From Cohnella nanjingensis (GTDB taxonomy: Bacteria; Bacillota; Bacilli; Paenibacillales; Paenibacillaceae), in NCBI RefSeq assembly GCF_014212125.1, contig NZ_JACJVP010000014.1:41321-79545 (forward strand): 38,225 nucleotides of DNA, given 5' to 3'. The notes below the pieces were generated by a model that worked only from the letters and a program-made list of their open reading frames with translations, had not been told where the DNA came from and searched no databases. Each line of letters opens with the position of its first letter. Position 1 is the stretch's first letter. A program made the position numbers and the translations under genes. Shown piece by piece: positions 1-7,411 of the stretch.

Positions 1-25
1 TTGAATATTTTTCGATTTTCTACTG

Positions 26-110
26 AATAAGTTGTACGATTGCATGTAAATGCCTCTTCTCCGCCGAAGGGAGCCAAATAAGTTGTATGAATACAATTTA
101 TTGGGGAGCA
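26..110. repeat. 51-bp repeat family, two units
   Basis: The core AATAAGTTGTA starts at 26 and again at 77, exactly 51 bases apart. The second copy continues into the palindrome TTGTATGAATACAA. The same core and the same 51-base period return at 19253-19500, so this is a dispersed family. No coding sequence is apparent. Confidence 0.7.
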
Positions 111-122
111 TGCATCACGAGA

Positions 123-264
123 AAGCACCAACATCAAGCACCACCAGCGAGCACCACTGACAAGCACCACCATCAAGCACCACCATCGAGCACCACCAGC
201 GAGCACCACCAACAAGCACCATAGCGAGCACCACCGGCAAGCACCCCCAGTAAGCACCACCGGA
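123..264. repeat. 13-bp tandem minisatellite, 11 units
   Basis: Eleven head-to-tail copies of a unit close to AAGCACCACCATC fill this stretch. All units are 13 bases except one of 12. Thirteen is not a multiple of three, so every frame of a strand reads similar low-complexity peptide, and the short open frames here are a by-product. The rest of the 444-base stretch before the first gene holds the 51-bp repeats and a terminator; I see nothing else in it. Confidence 0.85.
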
Positions 265-377
265 CAGGTCCCAGCCCATGAAGTCCGGGCGATCTTTGCC
301 CAACCGAAGACGAATATTCCGTACGATTATTAGGCGTGTACGCCCTAAAAGTGATAATGGCCAAAACCCATTTCCAT

Positions 378-423
378 AAAAAAAAGACTGTCCCTAGGTC
401 AGTTTAGACCTTCTGAGACAGCC
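378..423 (-). terminator. Rho-independent terminator of the lipoprotein operon
   Basis: Read on the minus strand, GGCTGTCTC pairs with GGGACAGTC, and inside this AGGTC pairs with GACCT around a six-base loop. A run of eight T follows. It lies 22 bases past the stop codon of the 445-1608 gene. Confidence 0.85.
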
Positions 424-444
424 CCTTCAGGCTTTTCGACGGGC

Positions 445-1608
445 TTAGGCGCCCTTGGAGACGGATTCGATATTTTTCGGGTCGTTCGCTCCCGGCTGTA
501 CGAAGCTGGATGGCAGCGTATCGCCCCAGGCGAGCTCATCATCCTGATCGACGAACTTCGTCATCTTCGTCTCGAAGAAGCTCGGATGCTGGTCCCACGC
601 CGCCTTCGGCACGGTCAGCACGAAGTGGCCTTCCTTGTCCGGGATCGTAACGGTGTACTTCACGTCTTCCGGTACGTTGAGCCCGGCGAGCACGCCGGTA
701 TACATCGCGCCTTTCGACGTTTTGCTGACCAGGGTCGGCGGTTTGTCGTCGATGACGGTCCCTTCCTTCGGCAGCGTAATATTGATCTCTACGCTCGTAT
801 CTTCCGGAATGATGTACACTTTGTTCTCGGGCAGCGTGTAACGCTTGGTCCCGATCGTCACGGTCAGGTTGGTCTCTTCATCCTCCGGCAGATAGAAGAG
901 CTGATAGTTGCCGTTCTCATCGGTCGGCGTGGACTTGGCGAAGCCTTCGCCCTCGTCGCGGTCGATCCATACGACGGCGTCCTTCACCGGATTTCCGTCC
1001 GCATCGATCACCTTGCCGCCGATCCGGTATTTGTCGATTTGGAAGAAGGAGACGAGGTCGTCCTTGCCGCTCTTAATCTGACCGTGCACTTCGACTTGAT
1101 TCGCATCCGATGCGGAAGCCTTGACTTCGCTCACCTCGATCGGATAGTACACGCTAATATAGGTTGAAGTATCTTTTACCTGATTAGCCGCATCCGCGTT
1201 GAGGGGCTGGCCGCCGACCTTCGCCTCGTCCAGCGAGACGACGCGAACCGGCGTATCGGAGAGCAGGCTTTGATCGACCAGCAGCTCGAACGAGCCGTCA
1301 TCTCCGGTGACGATGTTTTTCTTGCTGGTTCCCGCATGCAGGACCGCATTCGCGACAGGTTGATCGCCGATCATGAATTTGCCTTTTACGGATGTATTAT
1401 GCGAACCGTCCACCTTCCACTGCTTCAGCGAGAAAGTCGTCTGCTCGATATCGAGACGGGCCTCCTGGCCTTGCATCTGGGAAGCGGTTGCGGTTGCGGA
1501 CGCGGAAGGGGAAGCGCTCGGGCTCGCTTGATTGTTGCTCTGACCCGTGCAGCCGGCCAAACCGGCAGCCAACAAGGCGAGAACCGCCGTTTTGGAGATG
1601 GATCTCAT
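445..1608 (-). CDS. Lipoprotein with carboxypeptidase-regulatory-like domains
   Basis: The product is 387 residues and probably an extracellular membrane-anchored lipoprotein of unknown function. The N-terminus has a basic start, a hydrophobic stretch and the lipobox LAGC with lipidated Cys20. A Ser/Ala/Pro/Thr-rich linker follows (about 28-48). Two stretches look like carboxypeptidase regulatory-like (CarboxypepD_reg) beta-sandwiches: about 73-115 (VANAVLHAG, then GDDGSFELLV) and about 196-280 (GGKVIDADGNPVKDAVVWI, then DENGNYQLFYLP). These domains usually mediate binding or structure, not catalysis. The ATG is supported by AAAGGAG upstream. It follows the PQQ-propeller gene by 92 bases on the same strand, shares its linker style and ends at a terminator, so an operon is likely. 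A role with that enzyme is inferred from context only. Confidence 0.85.
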   Translation of the reverse strand: MRSISKTAVLALLAAGLAGCTGQSNNQASPSASPSASATATASQMQGQEARLDIEQTTFSLKQWKVDGSHNTSVKGKFMIGDQPVANAVLHAGTSKKNIVTGDDGSFELLVDQSLLSDTPVRVVSLDEAKVGGQPLNADAANQVKDTSTYISVYYPIEVSEVKASASDANQVEVHGQIKSGKDDLVSFFQIDKYRIGGKVIDADGNPVKDAVVWIDRDEGEGFAKSTPTDENGNYQLFYLPEDEETNLTVTIGTKRYTLPENKVYIIPEDTSVEINITLPKEGTVIDDKPPTLVSKTSKGAMYTGVLAGLNVPEDVKYTVTIPDKEGHFVLTVPKAAWDQHPSFFETKMTKFVDQDDELAWGDTLPSSFVQPGANDPKNIESVSKGA

Positions 1609-1631
1609 AGGCTTAACTCCTTTACTTTAGA

Positions 1632-1668
1632 CAATCAGGGCAAGACTCCTGGAAGTCTGCCCTGATTG
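1632..1668 (-). other. Intercistronic hairpin without T-run
   Basis: CAATCAGGGC with AGACT pairs with AGTCT and GCCCTGATTG around a six-base loop, leaving a single bulged A. No T-run follows on the minus strand. The hairpin sits between two co-directional lipoprotein genes and may be an mRNA stabiliser or processing site, or a weak attenuator. Confidence 0.6.
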
Positions 1669-1700
1669 CGGTTATTCATGCGATTCGGATGAACGATCGC

Positions 1701-3455
1701 TTATTTCTTTTCGCTGTGCGCGCTGCCCGTATCGGCTGCGCCTTCCTTGCCTTGCGTCTTGTCGCCGCCGAGCGCGAACACGTATACCTTAGGCTTCGTG
1801 CCGCCGGAGGTGAAGGTGATATATTGCTTGCCGTCCACGGTGAATACGGCAGGAGCGGCTTGAATGTTGTCGCCGGCCGTTTGGAACGACCAGATCACTT
1901 TGCCGCCCTTGATGTCGAGCGCGTTGATCTTGCCGTCCAGTTCGCCGAAGAAGGCGATGCCCGCATCCGTGCTGGTCAAGCCGCCGCGCTGCGGATCCTT
2001 GGTCTTGATTTGGTAGGCTTGCTTGCCGGTGTTGACGTCCATCGCGGTGATCGTGCCGAACGTCTCGACGTCGGCCGGCAGTTCGCCCATCGTCGTGCCG
2101 AAGGCCATGGCGCCCGGCATGTCCGGGGTAGCGGCTTCGTCTTGGTTTTTCGCCGATTTGATCAGAGCCGGTTGTTCGACGCCCGGAATCAGCACGTAGT
2201 TCGTTGCCGGATCATACGTTTCCGGAGCGTAGTTCTCGCCGCCGAGCACGCCCGGGTAGACGAGTACGCCTTCCGGCGTCGGGTTCGGATGGGAGATCTT
2301 CGCGAACGGAATGCCATCCCATACGACGTCGCCCGTCTTCGCGTCCCATGCGAACCATTGGCCCGATTTGCCGCCTTCGACGACGATCTTCTGCTGCTTG
2401 CCTTTGACCGTTGCGTTCAGGATCATCGGGGAAGCGGCAGCGTCATAGTCCCAGAGGTCATGGCTGATCTCTTGTTTGGCCCAGATCAGCTTGCCCGTCG
2501 CCGCTTCGACCGCAACGACCGAGTCGGTGTACGGGTTCGCGCCCGGACGGTCTTCGCCGTAGAAGTCGGGAGCCGGGTTGCCGACTGCAAAGTACATGAT
2601 GCCGGTCTCTTCGTCGATCGCCGGCGGATTCCATACGGCGCCGCCGCCTTGGAACTTGCTGTTCGCGAGCCAGTCTTGGCCTTTCGGAGGTACGGTCCAG
2701 AACGGAGCGTCCCAAGCCGGGGACAGGTCGCTTGCTTTGTAAGCATTCACGAAGCCGCGAACGCCGTTGTCGCCGCCGCTGCTGCCGATATAGATGTTTC
2801 CTTTATAGTACACGGGAGCCGTCGTCTCATAATAGCCGTTCTCCAGCGTGACGCCTTCGATCGAATCGGCGATCTTGACCATCTTCACGAGCTCGCCCGT
2901 CTTTTGGTCCAGCGATACGATTTGATTGTCGATCGTGAGCATGAAGACTTTGCCTTCGCCGACCGCTACGCCGCGGTTGGCGATAATGCCGGATTTGCTG
3001 AAGGTTGCGGCTTGTTCCGGAGACGGTTTCCAGTGCCAGATCTGATTGCCGGTCACGGCATCGAACGCGAACACTTGGTTGCCCGAAGTCGTGATGTAGA
3101 TGACGCCGTCGATGACGACGGGATAAGCTTGGTTGCCGTTCTTGACGTCTTTGTCGAGCGTTTTGAGGTCTGCGGACCAGACGATGCCCAGATCGTTGAC
3201 ATTATCGGCCGTGATCTCTTTGTAAGGCGCATGACGGGTATTCTTGAGATCGAATCCGTACGTCCCCCAATTCTCGAACGAAGTACCCGTTACGCTGCCG
3301 GCGGATGCGGAAGCCGAAGCGGTCGGGGACGCGCTTGCGCTGCCGGAAGCGGACGGCGAAGGGCTAGCGGTGTTATTGTTGTCTTTGCCGCTGCATGCGC
3401 TCAGCGCTAAGCTGGCGGCGAGTACGGCGCCTACGGCCGCATAAGATTTTTTCAC
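1701..3455 (-). CDS. PQQ-type beta-propeller lipoprotein, quinoprotein dehydrogenase-like
   Basis: The product is 584 residues, the length of a quinoprotein alcohol dehydrogenase without a cytochrome domain. It has lipobox LSAC (Cys21) and a Ser/Ala/Pro linker (about 31-53), then propeller repeats with family motifs: NTRHAPY (72-78), GNQVFAFDAVTGNQIW (125-140), GVRGFVNAY (231-239), GNPAP (292-296) and HDLWDYD (332-338). By comparison with methanol dehydrogenases, Asp229 sits where the metal-binding Glu is expected, Asn293 matches the metal Asn, Asp336 matches the catalytic Asp, and Asp338 matches the extra Asp of lanthanide enzymes. The only cysteine is the lipidated one, so the vicinal disulfide of classical enzymes is missing. 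Start is GTG with AAGGGGG eight bases upstream. It is divergent from a CuA-type lipoprotein, a plausible electron acceptor. No PQQ synthesis genes are in the window, so a non-enzymatic propeller remains possible. Confidence 0.8.
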   Translation of the reverse strand: MKKSYAAVGAVLAASLALSACSGKDNNNTASPSPSASGSASASPTASASASAGSVTGTSFENWGTYGFDLKNTRHAPYKEITADNVNDLGIVWSADLKTLDKDVKNGNQAYPVVIDGVIYITTSGNQVFAFDAVTGNQIWHWKPSPEQAATFSKSGIIANRGVAVGEGKVFMLTIDNQIVSLDQKTGELVKMVKIADSIEGVTLENGYYETTAPVYYKGNIYIGSSGGDNGVRGFVNAYKASDLSPAWDAPFWTVPPKGQDWLANSKFQGGGAVWNPPAIDEETGIMYFAVGNPAPDFYGEDRPGANPYTDSVVAVEAATGKLIWAKQEISHDLWDYDAAASPMILNATVKGKQQKIVVEGGKSGQWFAWDAKTGDVVWDGIPFAKISHPNPTPEGVLVYPGVLGGENYAPETYDPATNYVLIPGVEQPALIKSAKNQDEAATPDMPGAMAFGTTMGELPADVETFGTITAMDVNTGKQAYQIKTKDPQRGGLTSTDAGIAFFGELDGKINALDIKGGKVIWSFQTAGDNIQAAPAVFTVDGKQYITFTSGGTKPKVYVFALGGDKTQGKEGAADTGSAHSEKK

Positions 3456-3611
3456 TGGTGTTACCCCCTTGTTGAATGACGAGCGTGACAGACATCAATC
3501 GCGTCCAGGCGCGACAAAAACACCGCTAGTTTGTTATAACCACCAGCGGTCTTACCGATCCAATCCGTTCCTTGCTGACCATCGGCGACAGGATTAAGCT
3601 TGTTTTAACCT

Positions 3612-3623
3612 CTTACTAATAAG
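3612..3623. promoter_or_regulatory. Operator-like palindrome CTTACTAATAAG (copy 1)
   Basis: This near-perfect 12-base palindrome lies about 10-21 bases downstream of the predicted transcription start of the minus-strand propeller gene. A matching CTTACTAGTAAG lies at the same offset from the divergent promoter (3820-3831). The placement suggests a repressor site, but the repressor is not identified. Confidence 0.55.
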
Positions 3624-3639
3624 GCTTTTATCAAGATGT

Positions 3640-3668
3640 ATATTACTCCTGTTCATTTTAGGAGTCAA
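3640..3668 (-). promoter_or_regulatory. Sigma-A promoter of the propeller operon
   Basis: On the minus strand, -35 TTGACT (3663-3668), a 17-base spacer and -10 TATAAT-like TAATAT (3640-3645) are present. Transcription would start near 3633 and leave a leader of about 180 bases before the GTG start at 3455. The leader contains a small hairpin, ACCGCT with AGCGGT followed by GTTTTTG near 3515-3553, which could be a weak attenuator. Confidence 0.6.
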
Positions 3669-3772
3669 TAACTTTGTCGATATTTTGTCAAGATTCATAT
3701 CTCCCTAATGAAGGTATAAATTATCGACATCATCCGACGGATTAAAGAGTCGCCTTCAAGGGTATGTTAAGG

Positions 3773-3802
3773 TTGACTAACTAGTGGGATTAGGCGTATA
3801 CT
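3773..3802 (+). promoter_or_regulatory. Sigma-A promoter of the CuA-type lipoprotein
   Basis: TTGACT (3773-3778), an 18-base spacer and TATACT (3797-3802) are seen. The predicted start of transcription is near 3809, about 72 bases before the ATG. Confidence 0.6.
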
Positions 3803-3819
3803 CATTCGTTGACAGGAAT

Positions 3820-3831
3820 CTTACTAGTAAG
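3820..3831. promoter_or_regulatory. Operator-like palindrome CTTACTAGTAAG (copy 2)
   Basis: This perfect 12-base palindrome lies about 11-22 bases past the predicted transcription start of the CuA-type lipoprotein gene. It mirrors copy 1 in both sequence and offset. Confidence 0.55.
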
Positions 3832-3880
3832 GCACCACCGTAATCGAATTTTCTACACAGAATCAGGAGGTCTACAGACA

Positions 3881-4294
3881 ATGAGCAAGAAATCGTATCT
3901 CTTCATGGCACTGGTTGCCCTGGCAGCCGTACTGGCGCTGAGCGCATGCGGCAGCAAGACCAACAACAACGCATCGAGCCCTTCCGCTTCCGCACCGTCC
4001 GGATCGGCCAGCGCGCCTGCCGCAGGCGGCGAAACCAAAGAAATCACGCTTGGCGCGAAGAACTTCGAGTTCGACCAACCCGATATCAAGGTCAAAGTCG
4101 GCGATACCGTCAAAATCACGCTGAAAAACGAAAGCGGCAACCACGGTCTGGCCATTCCCGACTTCAACGTCAACATCAAGAACGGCGAAACGGCTACGTT
4201 CACGGCCGACAAAGCCGGCACTTACGATTTCAACTGCTCGATCCAATGCGGTTCGGGCCACGACAATATGACCGGCACCATCACGGTAGAGTAA
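3881..4294 (+). CDS. Cupredoxin lipoprotein with a CuA-type copper motif
   Basis: The product is 137 residues. It has a lipobox LSAC (Cys23) and a Ser/Ala/Pro/Gly linker (about 31-50), then a single cupredoxin domain (about 52-137). The motif CSIQCGSGHDNM fits the CuA pattern C-x3-C-x3-H-x2-M of cytochrome oxidase subunit II and nitrous oxide reductase. Ligand candidates are His88 (in NHGLAIPDF), Cys119, Cys123, His127 and Met130. CuA sites carry electrons, so this is probably an extracellular, membrane-anchored electron carrier. The ATG at 3881 is chosen over upstream starts because CAGGAGGT lies about ten bases before it and the signal peptide starts there. It is divergent from the PQQ-type lipoprotein, which may be its electron donor; that link is inferred. 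A blue type 1 copper site is less likely because two cysteines are present. Confidence 0.87.
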   Translation: MSKKSYLFMALVALAAVLALSACGSKTNNNASSPSASAPSGSASAPAAGGETKEITLGAKNFEFDQPDIKVKVGDTVKITLKNESGNHGLAIPDFNVNIKNGETATFTADKAGTYDFNCSIQCGSGHDNMTGTITVE

Positions 4295-4330
4295 TCGATC
4301 GAGATCCGCTCGGGATCTAGATAGGCCAAA

Positions 4331-4358
4331 GGACCGCCCCTCGGGGCGGTCCTTTTTT
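4331..4358 (+). terminator. Terminator between convergent genes
   Basis: A perfect ten-base stem, GGACCGCCCC with GGGGCGGTCC around a two-base loop, is followed by six T. It ends the cupredoxin gene. A short A-run on the left gives weak activity for the convergent NUDIX gene. Confidence 0.9.
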
Positions 4359-4381
4359 CGATGCAAACGGCTTGTTTCCTC

Positions 4382-4921
4382 CTACCGTCCCCAGTCGCTT
4401 TCTCTCTCCTGCAGACATTGCGCCGCTTGCTCGACAATGGTCAAATCTCTGGCCAGCATAAACCGGGTGGAATAATCCTCGCTTCTTCGCTGCAACTCTC
4501 GCAATCGGAGCAGCGCCTCTTCGATCGTCATCCATCGCAACCGCATGCCGAGCAGAATCTCCTTGTCGGTCAAAGCCGGGGCTTCGGCGCTGTCGGAAGC
4601 CTTCGCGATGAAGCAGTGAGAGCGCTGCATATATCGATTTCTCGCTTTATGCTCCTCGATATACCCCAGTTCAAGCACAATCTCGGCATCGAACCCCGTC
4701 TCCTCCTTGATCTCGCGGAGAAAGGCCGTCTCCTCGTCCTCCCCCGCCTCCACGCCGCCGCCCGGCAATTTATAGAGCGGGGGATGGGACCATTGCATCA
4801 TGGCGATCTGAGACGATTCGCGCGTCAGAACGCCCCTGGAGGCTTGCCGGGAAACGAAGTTCAAATAGGTGGGAACCCCGCCGTAAAAATCGCTGTCCGT
4901 GATTCTCCTGATCAGTCGCAA
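4382..4921 (-). CDS. NUDIX hydrolase
   Basis: This encodes a NUDIX-superfamily pyrophosphohydrolase acting on an unidentified nucleoside-diphosphate-linked substrate. The full Nudix box is present (G-x5-E-x7-REIKEETGF), including the metal-binding REIKEE helix, and is preceded by LYKLPGGG. The open frame reaches back to 5059, but that start would lie inside the terminator of the upstream gene. I therefore prefer the TTG at 4921, which has GGTGGA seven bases upstream and gives 179 residues starting just before SDFYGGVPTYLNF. A GTG at 4933 is an alternative. The gene stands alone, convergent with the cupredoxin gene. Its substrate cannot be read from sequence. Confidence 0.8.
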   Translation of the reverse strand: MRLIRRITDSDFYGGVPTYLNFVSRQASRGVLTRESSQIAMMQWSHPPLYKLPGGGVEAGEDEETAFLREIKEETGFDAEIVLELGYIEEHKARNRYMQRSHCFIAKASDSAEAPALTDKEILLGMRLRWMTIEEALLRLRELQRRSEDYSTRFMLARDLTIVEQAAQCLQERESDWGR

Positions 4922-5057
4922 AGCTTCATCCACCGTCCTCAGGTCATCTAGCCGCCTAGCCGCTTGTTTTACGACAATTCGACACGGGCTCGCCTTCCAC
5001 CTTCTCCGAAGGAGAAGAAGTTGCGCAACCGCCTTGCGGGACGGACCGCTTCGCAAC

Positions 5058-5090
5058 AAAAAACCGCCGGCGGGATTGCCGCCGGCGGTT
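5058..5090 (-). terminator. Terminator of the dehydrogenase/TIM-barrel operon
   Basis: On the minus strand a twelve-base perfect stem, AACCGCCGGCGG with CCGCCGGCGGTT around a five-base loop, is followed by a T-run. It lies 16 bases past the stop of the gene at 5106-6272. Confidence 0.9.
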
Positions 5091-5105
5091 GCTGTCGATG
5101 TGCGA

Positions 5106-6272
5106 TTAGACTTCTTCTACGCTCACCCAAGTGCCGCGCTCGATGGACAGGTCCACCGCTTCGAGCACCTCTTGGCAGCGGACGCCGTCGAGGAACGTCG
5201 GCGCGAACGGGCTGCCCGTGGACATGTGCTGCAGGAACTCGTACACGATGTGCACGAAGCCGTGCTCGTAGCCGATGATATGTCCCGCCGGCCACCAGTT
5301 GGCGGCGTACTTGTGCACCGACTCGGTCGCGAGGATCTTGCGGAAGCCCGCAAGCTCCGGCTCGTCTTCGCGGAAGTACACTTCGAGCTCGTTCAGGCGT
5401 TCCAGGTCCCAACGGATGGTCCCCTTGCTGCCGTGAATCTCGAACGTGTTGCCGTTCTTGCGGCCGCTCGCGAAGCGCGAAGCGATGAAGACGCCCATCG
5501 CGCCGTTCTTGAAGTCCGCCAGGAAACCGGTGGCGTCGTCGACGGTGACTTCGCCCTTCTCGGACGAGCCCGTGCCGGACAGGCCGGACGTGGACACCGG
5601 CAGAGGACGTTCCTTGACGAACGTGCGGCTGTGTCCGACGACGCGGTCGAACTCGCCGATGAGGAAGCGCGCGAGGTCGATGCTGTGCGCGTTCAAGTCG
5701 CCGTGCGTGCCGGAGCCGGCCACTTCTTTCTTCAGACGCCAGGCGAGCGGCGCTTCCGGATCGACCAGCCAATCCTGCAGGTACGTCGCGCGATAATGAT
5801 GAATCTCGCCCAGCTTGCCGCTGTCAATGATCTTCTTCGCCAGCTGAACGGCCGGCAGGAACCGGTAGTTGAAGCAGATCGCGTGCTTCACGCCGGCTGC
5901 TTCGGCCGCCGCGAGCATCTCGCGGGCGTCCTGCAGGTTCAGCGCGAGCGGCTTCTCGCAGAAGACGTGCTTGCCGTTCGCGATCGCGGCGAGCGCGATC
6001 TCCTTGTGCGCGTCGCTAGGCGCGTTGATATCGATGAAGTCGATGTCCTCGCGCGCGACCAGCTTGCGCCAGTCGGTCTCGTAGCTCTCCCAGCCGAACT
6101 TCTCGGCCGCTTCCTGCACGCCTTGCTCGTCGCGTCCGCAGATCGCCTTCATGGCGACGCCCGCTTCGAGGTCGAAGAACATGCCAACGTCTTTGTATGC
6201 ATGGCTATGGGCCTTGCCCATGAACTTGTAGCCCACCATGCCGACGTTTAACGTTTTGTTTACGCCCACCAC
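5106..6272 (-). CDS. Gfo/Idh/MocA family oxidoreductase
   Basis: This is a NAD(P)-dependent sugar or polyol dehydrogenase of 388 residues. The N-terminal Rossmann fold has a modified dinucleotide motif, NVGMVGYKFMG (9-19). The family EKP motif is at 106-108 with Lys107 as a catalytic residue. The motif DLNAHSID (192-199) carries the conserved active-site His196. The GTG start at 6272 overlaps the end of the upstream TIM-barrel gene by 13 bases, so the two are translationally coupled; a second GTG at 6269 is nearly as good. Pairing with an AP-endonuclease-2-type TIM barrel is typical of inositol, keto-sugar and glycoside 3-oxidation pathways. The substrate is not known. Confidence 0.85.
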   Translation of the reverse strand: MVGVNKTLNVGMVGYKFMGKAHSHAYKDVGMFFDLEAGVAMKAICGRDEQGVQEAAEKFGWESYETDWRKLVAREDIDFIDINAPSDAHKEIALAAIANGKHVFCEKPLALNLQDAREMLAAAEAAGVKHAICFNYRFLPAVQLAKKIIDSGKLGEIHHYRATYLQDWLVDPEAPLAWRLKKEVAGSGTHGDLNAHSIDLARFLIGEFDRVVGHSRTFVKERPLPVSTSGLSGTGSSEKGEVTVDDATGFLADFKNGAMGVFIASRFASGRKNGNTFEIHGSKGTIRWDLERLNELEVYFREDEPELAGFRKILATESVHKYAANWWPAGHIIGYEHGFVHIVYEFLQHMSTGSPFAPTFLDGVRCQEVLEAVDLSIERGTWVSVEEV

Positions 6273-7222
6273 ATTTCACCCGCCTTTTCGCCGAGGATGA
6301 GGCCGTTCAGGAAGTTCGCCGCTTTGCGGAAGCCTTCGCCGACCGACATCAGGCTGTCTTCGTGCTCGATGCTGATCGCGCCGTCGTAGCCGACGAGGCG
6401 CAGCGTGCTGACGAAGTGCTTCCAGAAATCGTCGTCATGGCCGTAGCCGACCGTGCGGAAGATCCAGGAGCGATTGATCTCGTCACTGTACGGCTTCACG
6501 TCGAGAACGCCGTTCAGCGCGGTGTTGCGCGCGTCGATCTTCGTATCCTTCGCGTGGACGTGGAAGATGGAGTCGCCGAGCGCCTTGACGCACTCGATCG
6601 GGTCCATGCCCTGCCAGAACAGGTGGGAAGGGTCGAAGTTGACGCCGATGTTGTCGCCGGCTTCGCGGCGCAGACGCAGCGCTGTCTCCGTGTTGTACAC
6701 GAGGAAGCCCGGGTGGGATTCGATCGCGACGCGCACGCCGTGCTTGCGGCAGAAGGCGGATTGTTCCTTCCAGTATGGAATGGCGACTTCGTTCCACTGC
6801 CATTCGAGCACCGTCAGGAAGTCCGGCGGCCATGGGCAAGTGACCCAGGACGGGTATTTCGAGTTCGGGGATTCGCCCGGGCAGCCGGAGAACGTGATGA
6901 CCGTATCGACGCCAAGCTTCTCCGCCAGCTGCACGGTCGCGACGAAGTCGTCGTGATGCGATTTGGCGACGCTTTCATCCGGGTGCAACGGGTTGCCGTG
7001 GCAGCTGAGCGCGCTGATCGTCAAGCCGCGGGATTCGACCGCTTGCTTGATCTTCGCGATCGCCGCTTCGTCGTTCAAGATGGCGGCTGCGTTGATGTGG
7101 GACGTGCCGGGAAATGCGCCCGTGCCGAGTTCAACCGCTTGCAGTCCCGCCGATTTGGCGGTATCGAGCGCTTCTTCGAACGATTGCTGGCCAAACAGAA
7201 CTAGAAATACGCCTAATTTCAC
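6260..7222 (-). CDS. Sugar phosphate isomerase/epimerase-like TIM barrel
   Basis: This is a member of the xylose-isomerase-like TIM-barrel (AP_endonuc_2) family, about 320 residues. Metal-ligand positions can be read in IESHPG (Glu), NFDPSHLFW (Asp, His), HVHAKD (His) and ISIEHED (Glu). The family includes sugar isomerases, epimerases, inosose dehydratases and keto-sugar lyases, so the reaction is uncertain. GTG 7222 (MKLGVFLVLFGQ) is favoured because AGGTGA lies five bases upstream. GTG 7231 in the same frame would add three residues and has GAAAGG close by. The gene overlaps the following dehydrogenase by 13 bases. A candidate promoter and AraC-type site lie upstream (7283-7350). Confidence 0.83.
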   Translation of the reverse strand: MKLGVFLVLFGQQSFEEALDTAKSAGLQAVELGTGAFPGTSHINAAAILNDEAAIAKIKQAVESRGLTISALSCHGNPLHPDESVAKSHHDDFVATVQLAEKLGVDTVITFSGCPGESPNSKYPSWVTCPWPPDFLTVLEWQWNEVAIPYWKEQSAFCRKHGVRVAIESHPGFLVYNTETALRLRREAGDNIGVNFDPSHLFWQGMDPIECVKALGDSIFHVHAKDTKIDARNTALNGVLDVKPYSDEINRSWIFRTVGYGHDDDFWKHFVSTLRLVGYDGAISIEHEDSLMSVGEGFRKAANFLNGLILGEKAGEMWWA

Positions 7223-7282
7223 GAAATTCACCTAACCTTTCAAATAAATGAAGGAACTTGCCTTTGTTTATCCATCAAACAT

Positions 7283-7350
7283 AGTTTACTAGAAGCGCCG
7301 CGAGAAGTCATCCGCTGATTTTGCCGAATTTGAATCGGAATTTGTCGAAT
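7283..7350 (-). promoter_or_regulatory. Promoter with AraC-type direct repeats
   Basis: On the minus strand, a weak -35 ATGACT (7306-7311), a 17-base spacer and -10 TAAACT (7283-7288) are seen. Just upstream lie two direct repeats, TTTGCCGAAT (7320-7329) and TTTGTCGAAT (7341-7350) on the plus strand, 21 bases apart. Two helical turns next to a weak -35 is the usual layout for an AraC-family activator, and an AraC gene lies at 8611-9480. Confidence 0.4.
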
Positions 7351-7411
7351 GACGCCCGCGGAAGCTTCTAGTATCCGTAAGGCAAGCGCAAAAGGAAAGA
7401 CACGCGCTGTA

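Noticed and set aside
123..264. CRISPR array
   Set aside because: Units are 13 bases with no spacers and no cas genes nearby. The same reasoning applies to the arrays at 9574, 19253 and 21515.
115..364. Two overlapping open frames of 62 and 63 codons on the minus strand
   Set aside because: They read through the 13-base tandem repeat, give low-complexity peptide and have no ribosome binding site.
3515..3553. T-box or riboswitch in the leader of the propeller gene
   Set aside because: There is only one short hairpin, with a GTTTTTG tail and no conserved riboswitch core; it was noted within the promoter entry.
3594..3630. Hexamers TTAAGC, TTAACC, CTAATA and TTTATC at 11-base spacing, resembling a Pho box
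   Set aside because: Most match the consensus at only four positions, and they lie about 170 bases upstream of the promoter that reads in that direction.
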